DNA of 64,000 bases, taken from assembly GCA_963170055.1 (NCBI GenBank), contig CAUJGJ010000040.1, positions 1,366,301 through 1,430,300 on the forward strand. Reading direction: 5' to 3'. Source of the stretch: Halisarca cf. caerulea. Lineage: Eukaryota; Porifera; Demospongiae; Chondrillida; Halisarcidae. Shown here one piece after another: positions 57,119 through 64,000 of this stretch. Numbering within the stretch: the first letter of the stretch is position 1; each line of letters opens with the position of its first letter. Under the pieces are notes generated by a model. It was not told the DNA's origin and ran no database searches. It worked only from the letters and a program-made list of their open reading frames with translations. The translations under genes and the position numbers were made by a program.

Positions 57119-59199
57119 ATGAAGCAAGATGGAGTTTATTATAAAGCATGTTTGTCATTTGGTCCCAAAGCAGCTGAACCAGGTCAACAAAAATTAGGTA
57201 TCCTGGTGACAAAGCCCTTTTGCACATGGACTAAACAGTCCACTATATTTCAGAAGCATGAGCAGTCCCAGTACTACCAAGATTCAATGGCTAGAATGCT
57301 AGCTTTCGAAGAAACTGCAACTATTCCATCTGAAAATATCAGTAGCATATTGGATAGAAACCAACAGGAGAGAATTCTGCATAATAAAGAGGTCCTGAAA
57401 ACTCTATTCAAATGTGTTTTATTTTGTGGTAAACAGGGGCTTGCACTAAGGGATCATAGAGATGACAACACTGTTAATGATCCTACCAACAAAGGAAACT
57501 TTCTTGAACTTGTTCATTTTTGTGCAACCACTGCAGTTGATGCTGTGATGCGAGAACACCTGGAGAATGCCCCCAGAAATGCTATGTATACATCCAAAAC
57601 TATACAAAATGAAATGATAAATATAGTAGGTAATGCCATTCGAAGTGTGATATTGGATGAGTTAAAGAGAGCCAAGTACTTTTCTATCCTAGCTGATGAA
57701 GTCACGGATTGTTCTAATAAAGAGCAGCTTTCTCTAGTAGTTAGATTACTAGATATATGTAATGACATACGGGAAGAATTTAATTCTTGACTTCATTACA
57801 GTTGATAGGGTAACTGGAGAGAAATTAGCATCTGCCATGGTTGGGCATTTGGAGTCCTGGGACTTGAATATAGCAAACTGCCGAGGACAAGCCTATGATG
57901 GGGCAGCCAATATGTCTTCCAGTAGAACTGGTGTGCAGGCAAGAATTGCTGCAATCAGCCCACCAGCGTTTTACACGCATTGTCAATCACATAAGTTTAA
58001 TCTCTGTGTTATCAAAAAGGCTGTTCTATCTCCCCTGTTCGGAATACCTACTCTATGATATCTGATATTTCCAATTCTTCAACTACTCACCCAATGCCAG
58101 AATTTTCTAGAAAAAAACTCATTGATTCCTGTATTGCCAGTGATAGTAAAAAACAGAAGTTGAAGGATGTGTGCAGAACAAGGTGGATTGAGTGCATTGA
58201 TTCATTTACCACATTCTATGACTTACTTCTCACTATATATTCTGAAGACATTGGAAGCCATTACTATGCCAAGAGCACATTCTGAATTTGGACAGTGGTC
58301 ATGGGATTCTGAGATAACTACAAAAGCCAATGGTTTCCTGCATCAAGTAACCAACTTCCAATTTTTAGTCACATTTTGCACAACAATGACAGTCCTCAGC
58401 ATCATTCATGGGCTGACAATTAAACTGCAGAAGCAATGCCAGGATATTTTGGATGCTCGTGAACATGTGTCAGAGGTTCAATTAGAGCTAGAGTTGATTC
58501 TTGGCAACTGTGAAGAAGAGTTCCACCAATGGTATGAAGATGTTACACAGTTATCAGGGGAACTGTAGATTACACCTTCCGTGCCACGAATTGCAATTAG
58601 GCAACTACACCGGGAAAATACTCCAGCTGACAGTCCAGAATCATACTACAGGCGAAATGTTATGATACCTTTGCTAAATCACATTTTAGTAGAAATGAAA
58701 GAGAGACTTGGGACAACTCAGCAAACCAAAATCAGACTTTTAGGGCTCATACCATCTATAGCTTCCAGCTATCAATTGTCTTCCATATCTGAAAGTGGAA
58801 AGGTGTTTGACTCGTACCTACCATGTCCTCAACTTTTAGAAATGGAATTTTGTAGGTGGAAAACAAGATTTTTATCTGTGACTGTAGATAAACAACCCAG
58901 CACTCTACACGGAGCTCTTAAAGAATGTGATCCAGATGCATTTCCAAACTTACGGCAACTTTTGGTCATTGCCTGTACACTTCCAATCACTACTTATGAG
59001 AATGAATGATCGCACAGTCAGTTAAAATTGCTTAAGACTTATATGCGATCCACAATGTCAGAGGATAGGCAATCTGGGCTGGCTATGATGCAATTACATA
59101 AAAGAAAACTTGACGAGTTAGATTTTAATGAGCTTGTAACAAGATTTGCTTCTCTACACCCTCCTAGAATGTTAATGGACTGTGTATTGGTGGATTAAT
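57119..59199 (+). pseudogene. hAT transposase body with several frameshifts and a stop
   Basis: Segments: 57119-57780 (MKQDGVYYKACLSFGPKA, FLELVHFCATT, KYFSILADEVTDCSNKEQLS), 57780-58058 (FITVDRVTGEKLASAM, NCRGQAYDGAANMS, THCQSHKFNL), 58055-58285, 58190-58568, 58581-59007 (hydrophobic linker and C-terminal helices) and 59010-59199 (LKLLKTYMRSTMSEDRQSGL, the hAT dimerisation motif). DEVTDCSNKEQLS carries the first catalytic Asp region, and CRGQAYDGAANM is a hallmark of this DUF4371/ZMYM-like hAT lineage. At least three frameshifts and a TGA at 59007-59009 before the dimerisation block break it, so it is dead. Confidence 0.8.
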
Positions 59200-59424
59200 T
59201 AACACTGATCCTGTTTTGCATGAAAATTATATGTTTGTGTTTTTGTTGGAATATTTGGTGTTGAGTTTATATGCATGGGGTCAATATACTTAATACTTTT
59301 TGCATGCATGTACAAAATGCTCCACAGTACTATAATGTGGCAATACTCATGAAATTAATATCATACAAAATCGATGGTCTGACAAAAAATGAAGCCCCCT
59401 TAGTAGAATCCTGGATCTGCCACT

Positions 59425-60312
59425 GATGTATAACTCTAGTTTTAATAGGCACAAAGGAAAACCCTAGTCCTAATGTATAACCCTAGTCCATAACGTATAA
59501 CCCTATGAAAATATATTAGAGGATTTGGACAAGCAATTCTGAGTGCCTACCTACTGTATACTACACATACACAACCCTATTTTATACACCATTAACTCAT
59601 ATACATGCCCTATTATAATATTATTATAGTACTATCGATGAGACATGTCTCAGTAGAACATTACCATATTGCATAGTACATGATATACAAAGTAACATGC
59701 ATTTAGCATTTGTTTGCAGTGGTGGCTCTCTCAGCAATGGTTGTGCACTCAAAGCATATCAAACTGGCAAGTGGTAACATTACTGCTCATAATATGCAAA
59801 ATAAGAATAATTTTTAGTACTTTACAAAAAGTTGTAAGCAGGAAATGAATGTGAAATGCGAATTTGAGTGCATTTCTAACAAAGAAGTGAACTACATATT
59901 GAGTGTCTTTGACAGCCATTGATAATGCACATACATACATTACAGGTCATGACACAAATCCGTAATGCCAATCCCAATTTAACCACAGATTTGAATTAGC
60001 AGTTTATGCAATAATCGCACCAAGCGGTGTGTTATTGGAGCCAATATATTAATGGTTTGTGAATTACTCTGAACTTTGATTAATTTATCCTTAGATTTTT
60101 AGAGGCTGCCACCTTTTATTGGTCTCATCTGCAACATAAATTCTGGTCATGGGTTCATTATTTTGGAGTGGTTGCTATAGTAAAGCAGTATAGTGAGAGG
60201 AAGCATTTGTAAGGTTTCCTGTCCTTGTTACCTAGTTATCAACAGGATATTATGTATCCTCAGAAGTGACTACAGTCTAGGGCTTATTTTTCAAGCGTGT
60301 AACCAGGTTACA
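59425..60312. other. Spacer after the hAT element
   Basis: Several copies of a 'aaccctagtcctaatgtat' word at 59459-59500. No gene recognised. Confidence 0.4.
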
Positions 60313-60983
60313 GCTGTGAGACATGTCCACGCTAATTCGGAGGTGTGAAAATTTCGGTCTTTCTTACAGCTTCTGTTTTTTAGTAAATGCAGAGTGTCAA
60401 ACAAGGGATCAAGATGTAGGTAGACATGTAGACGTTCACACGATTACCCTTTTTGAAGGCTTGCTTTTATCGCGAAGAAGCTACTGAGGTTTTCCAAACC
60501 TCTATTGAAAAAAAATTGACTATTTTTTTAACATAAATCGCTATAACAAAACATTTATTAACTAGTTATGTTTCCAAAGCCAAGATCTGATCAATTGGTC
60601 CTCAAAAGCCAACATTCAAGCTTCTGTAACTTGGGACAGGAACAAAAGCTCTCTCTCACCTGCATGGAAAAATTGTATATTTCCGATGGCTCGAAGTTGA
60701 CACCAAGAAACTGTCTCCAGCTTGTTCCCTCATGTAGCACCCAGCCGAAAACTATGATTCAGAAGAACATCGAGTAGGGTCACAAGCCAGCATTTGACAG
60801 AGCAACCGTGACAACAGAAAACGTCACTAAACGCGGATTCACCATTCATATACGCCCGAATATTAGTCCAAATCACGAGATAACTGCGTGACTAATAACT
60901 TGTAAGTGCTGAAAAATTACATTTTATTGCTATGCAAATTGGGAAGCGCTATCATAACAGATCCTGGACATGTCCCACATGCG
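60313..60983. mobile_element. GGACATGTCC-family MITE, second subfamily copy
   Basis: Left end TGTGAGACATGTCCACGC, right end GGACATGTCCCACATGCG followed by TA. Nearly collinear with 50140-50870, with small deletions such as the lost 'gcgaaacgctctgggtgctacc' segment. Confidence 0.8.
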
Positions 60984-62055
60984 TAAGCTTGGTGTTTAAG
61001 ATCTTGCGATGCATGCAGCTGCAGTTATGTAAACCATACTACTTGGCAACAACCGAATATGAAAGTGACAGATTTGAGATAAGCCACATTTGGTTTTATC
61101 CAGCAAGGACAACTTTATTGGGAAGATTTCAAAGCAGTGAAATATTACCTAAGAGTCTTTCTGGTTGGCAGCAGATAATTCCATTGTAGCTTATGTCTCA
61201 AGGAAAGACCATAATATACACATGCTAACATGGAAAAATAAGTAGCTATGCTGTTTGTGTGTGTTTCTGTCCTTTCTAATGTGCAGGCATACCGTACAGT
61301 GATGCCTCTTTCAGCTAAACTACTCATTTAGCCATTTGCTGCTCATTGAAATTTATGACTAACTAGTACTAATAGTTTGGTAAAGACATTTAGTTTGTCA
61401 CTATATGAGTGCAGTCATATATGGTTGATATACAAATGCCGTAACCAAGCAGGAATAGATTTATCATTATATGTACTGTGGCAATGTTATAAGGCATCAG
61501 TCACTAACTGGCTTCAGCCTTAGGTGGTTGGATTTCAATAGCAATTTAGTGTATATTCAAATGCCGTAACCTAGCAGCAGCAGTGTAAAGGTTATGAATA
61601 TCATTGCTTAATATTTATGAACACACACCTGTGATGGGTGTGTCAACTTGTAGCTAGCCTATATAAGGGTCCAGGTAAAGTCTTCTTAAACATCTGAAAG
61701 CTGGAATACTAGAGACAAGACTTCAACATTGGCAGCATTGTTGTGGAGTTCGTTCATTAATTGTGGCTCCTTATCTTTTTCTTTGAAAAGTAAGTTAGAT
61801 ATTGTCTGCATGTGATACAATGGTATGATAAATTTTTCACTGTTACTTTCTATTTTCTGATAATGGGTGGTGTCCAGCGTTATGCTAGTACTCAAGGCAC
61901 CTGCACAGTACATAGTGAATAGCTAATGTACATGGCTATGTTTTGGCACACAAATTGGCTGATCATTATGTATTGAGTAGGGTAGAGAGATATACTAAAT
62001 TTAACAGGCATGTTGTTTCATTCTGCAGTTACATTACCAAAATATATTGAATAAA
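60984..62055. other. Upstream region of the sushi-like gene
   Basis: Two 'caaatgccgtaacc.agcag' words at about 61432 and 61557 mark a short direct repeat. The promoter of the gene at 62056 should lie in the right half. No other exon is recognised. Confidence 0.4.
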
Positions 62056-62977
62056 ATGAAGATTCTCCACCTTCTGGTACTCATCTCATTCGGTGTATTT
62101 TCATCTACAAGTTAGTGGTTGTAATGCACACATACACACACACACATACGTGAAAGCACGTACACTTGCATTACTTATGATGCTCTCTGTCTTATCTCAG
62201 CTCTATACTATACACATTTATTTACAGGCAGCAAAACAATTGACCCAACTCCATCATCTCTCTTGGATTTTGGTCCAGTTTCCACTATACTACCTACTCC
62301 AACTCCAGAAACTCCAGAAATCTGCGGAGTTCCAGTCCCAGCCTGCTTTGGTGATATGATCAATACTAATATAGTTGGGGTATCCTGTAATGTATCTGAA
62401 CTGGTAGGAGTACATCAAATTGAATTTGAGTGCAAGGATGACCGGCCTTGGGCTGATGAATCATCTGCGGAGATGTGCTTCAACCTTGAATGGCAACCTG
62501 TTATGTATTATGTTCCTGGTGAAGGATGGACTGAATGTCCCATATGCAAACGTGAGTAGAATTCCATGTTCCCAACTCCAAATTACACTTCCACAACTAT
62601 GCTGGAACCAAGTATTTATTTTACTTTAATCAAGCTTTCCTACGAAATTTTGTCCAAATTTGTTCCTACTGTATTTACAAATCTATAAGCCTAATCCTAC
62701 ATTTGATACCTCATTAATGTGTACATGTGTTTTCACTGACTGTATACATGTGCATACCTGGTGTAATAATACATGTGCATAGCTAATGTAATAACACAAT
62801 TATTGAACCTCCGGATAGTCTACGAAGGTCAGTGCTCTATGCCTAATGAATATCTGGGAGCAAACATGAGATACACTGGACGATCGTGTGGAGACAAAGT
62901 GTACTACGGTTGTGATGTGGGAGATTTTGCAGGATTTGCTGTTGATACATGTATCCGCTACCACAACACATCAAATG
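62056..62977 (+). CDS. 5' exons of a secreted or surface Cys-rich, sushi-like protein (partial)
   Basis: Exons 62056-62110, 62228-62551 and 62819-62977 join in phase 1 at each GT-AG junction, giving 178 residues before the next donor at 62978. Exon 1 is a signal peptide (MKILHLLVLISFGVFSST). Exon 2 has a Pro/Thr linker (ILPTPTPETPEICG) followed by a Cys-rich unit with eight Cys (EICG, PACF, VSCN, FECK, EMCF, ECPIC). Exon 3 resembles one sushi/CCP module (QCSMPNEYLGANM, SCGDKVYYGCDVG, DTCIRY). All boundaries are symmetric phase 1, usual for shuffled extracellular modules. The remaining exons lie beyond the window or in its last kilobase and were not found. Adhesion or recognition role is inferred. 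Confidence 0.7.
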
Positions 62978-63057
62978 GTGAGTTTGAGAATGGAATATAA
63001 TATTTTTATATAGGTTATGTTGTAAATTTTGTGTGTGTATGTATATATACATGTGTT

Positions 63058-63058
<1 letters not shown>

Positions 63059-63112
<54 letters not shown>

Positions 63113-63124
63113 GTGTGTGTGCAT

Positions 63125-63172
<48 letters not shown>

Positions 63173-63182
63173 GTGTGTGTGT
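63059..63182. repeat. (GT)n microsatellite
   Basis: About 124 bases of GT repeat with few interruptions, in an intron of the sushi-like gene. ORFs in it on both strands are artefacts. Confidence 0.9.
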
Positions 63183-63324
63183 CATATATACTGATATAAC
63201 GTTGTACCATACAAATACAAAGGCTCTAAAGTATAAGCAGAAATGCAAATGTATACCAAGAAACGCACATATACAATGATTGTACGAAATTATGCAGAGA
63301 CGGAAGAATTGAAGATTCATTGTA

Positions 63325-63635
63325 TGTGGAACATGTCCATTTGCACTTGTAAGTCTTCAGGTTGCGAAAAAATTTAGGTTCGCTTTTGGTCCCATTTCTT
63401 TCGTAGGTCTATTGTATGTCTTCAAAAGAAATATCATCGTGTAGCGTGTTGTATTGTCTCCATTTTAAGCCCAAAATCGAAGTAATAGCATATGTGAAGA
63501 CGAAGTTAGAAGTAGTTTTCTTCGCCATATCTAAAGGCACAAAAACGCCGGGAGCCACTGGAGATTGAAAGCTATGGAGACCAAAAAGGGTAAAGAGGTT
63601 CCTTATAGCAATATCTAAAACTTCCATGTGGGGGA
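63325..63635. mobile_element. GGACATGTCC-family fragment
   Basis: Left end TATGTGGAACATGTCCATTTG at about 63323 with no right end before the next repeat. It seems cut by the insertion of the repeat at 63636: the phrase 'atctaaaacttccatgtggg' (63614-63633) is part of the family interior (compare 15450-15475). Confidence 0.6.
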
Positions 63636-63946
63636 TTTTTGGGCCGCCTTTCCCCCTATATTGTTTTTACTTTCACCGGAAGTGTCCGGAACGTCCGGAA
63701 CGATGTCAATATATATATATATATATATGTATGTCAACAACATGGCGGACGCAAAGTCAGTACGTAATCTTTCGGCTATATTTTGGTGAAATTCATTCGT
63801 TTGCTCCTGATTTTATCAGCGAAGAGTCTTTTCGACCAGAAGAGTTCTTCGAAGTATTATTTTAGTCAATAACGACGATTTCCAAGCGATTCGAGTTTCC
63901 AGGGCCGTAGGCGGCCCACGAGTTTTTTAAACTCGAATCGCTTGTT
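63636..63946 (+). mobile_element. Hairpin-ended (TA)n repeat, copy 3
   Basis: TTTTTGGGCCGCC... to ...ATCGCTTGTT as in the copy at 24501, with (TA)11 and the terminal GGCGGCCCACGAG hairpin. The 5' hairpin is decayed here (GCCGCCTTTCCCCC). Confidence 0.8.
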
Positions 63947-64000
63947 GTACGTGGAACAGTTACTGAGAAAATCATTGAAAACCATAAATTGACACAACAG

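Larger units (their letters stand above)
54752..59424 (+). mobile_element. Defective hAT transposon, interrupted by a MITE
   Basis: Ends AGTGGCGGATCCA at about 54752 and TGGATCTGCCACTG ending 59424 are inverted and match the common hAT terminal motif CAGTGGCGGATCCA. Between them lies a broken transposase on the plus strand. No 8-base target duplication could be confirmed. The flanks on both sides contain 'aaccctagtcctaatgta', so it inserted in or beside a short repeat. Confidence 0.8.

Noticed and set aside
62971..63320. ORFs over the last GT tract
   Set aside because: Simple-repeat translation; no splice or family support.
1..64000. CRISPR arrays, bacterial operons, phage or prophage
   Set aside because: The DNA is eukaryotic in every respect; no spacer-repeat array or Shine-Dalgarno-linked gene cluster is present.
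1..64000. LTR retroelements or endogenous viruses
   Set aside because: I found no reverse transcriptase, integrase or gag-like ORF and no paired long terminal repeats; all elements recognised are DNA transposons.

Overview
This is a window of an animal nuclear genome, AT-rich (GC looks to be in the high 30s percent by eye), with spliced genes split by GT-AG introns, long (CA)n/(TA)n microsatellites and very many short inverted-repeat DNA transposons (MITEs). The gene content (a Frizzled-like seven-helix receptor with a Frizzled-type cysteine-rich domain, a multi-CARD protein, a three-fold MABP beta-prism protein, a sushi-like secreted or surface protein) fits an early-branching invertebrate, most likely a demosponge. 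That assignment is inference; no ribosomal or mitochondrial marker is present.

Layout. 0-4 kb: a small zinc-finger-like ORF and a transposase-like ORF broken by a frameshift, both on the minus strand. 5.1-14.4 kb: a complete seven-exon minus-strand Frizzled-like receptor whose introns hold several MITEs. 14.6-18 kb: a MITE and unassigned DNA. 18.6-19.2 kb: an MABP-repeat protein. 19.3-31 kb: almost entirely repeats, including three layers of nested elements at 24.8-28.9 kb. 31.5-37.3 kb: a plus-strand gene with three CARD-like exons and a C-terminal domain of unknown function. 39.0-39.5 kb: a small protein with a glycine-zipper membrane segment. 41.6-43.0 kb: the 3' half of a minus-strand gene resembling a degenerate amino-methyltransferase. 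43-50.9 kb: MITEs and microsatellites. 51.7-52.6 kb: the last exon (membrane span plus tyrosine-containing tail) of a plus-strand surface receptor. 54.7-59.4 kb: a dead hAT transposon split by a MITE. 60-64 kb: more MITEs and the first three exons of a plus-strand gene for a signal-peptide, cysteine-rich, sushi-like protein that runs off the window or into a long intron.

The gene models were checked by splice phase. In the receptor, all seven exons join in phase into one 598-residue ORF. In the CARD gene, all four exons join in phase. The repeats fall into a few families: TA-flanked elements with CGCAGGT... ends, TA-flanked elements with CGCATGTGGGACATGTCC ends, TTAA-flanked piggyBac-type elements, elements with ATGTAGGGATGA ends, and a hairpin-ended repeat of about 320 bp with an internal (TA)n. 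The genes do not form an obvious pathway together. The CARD gene and the neighbouring glycine-zipper gene are the most interesting pair for innate immunity or cell death.
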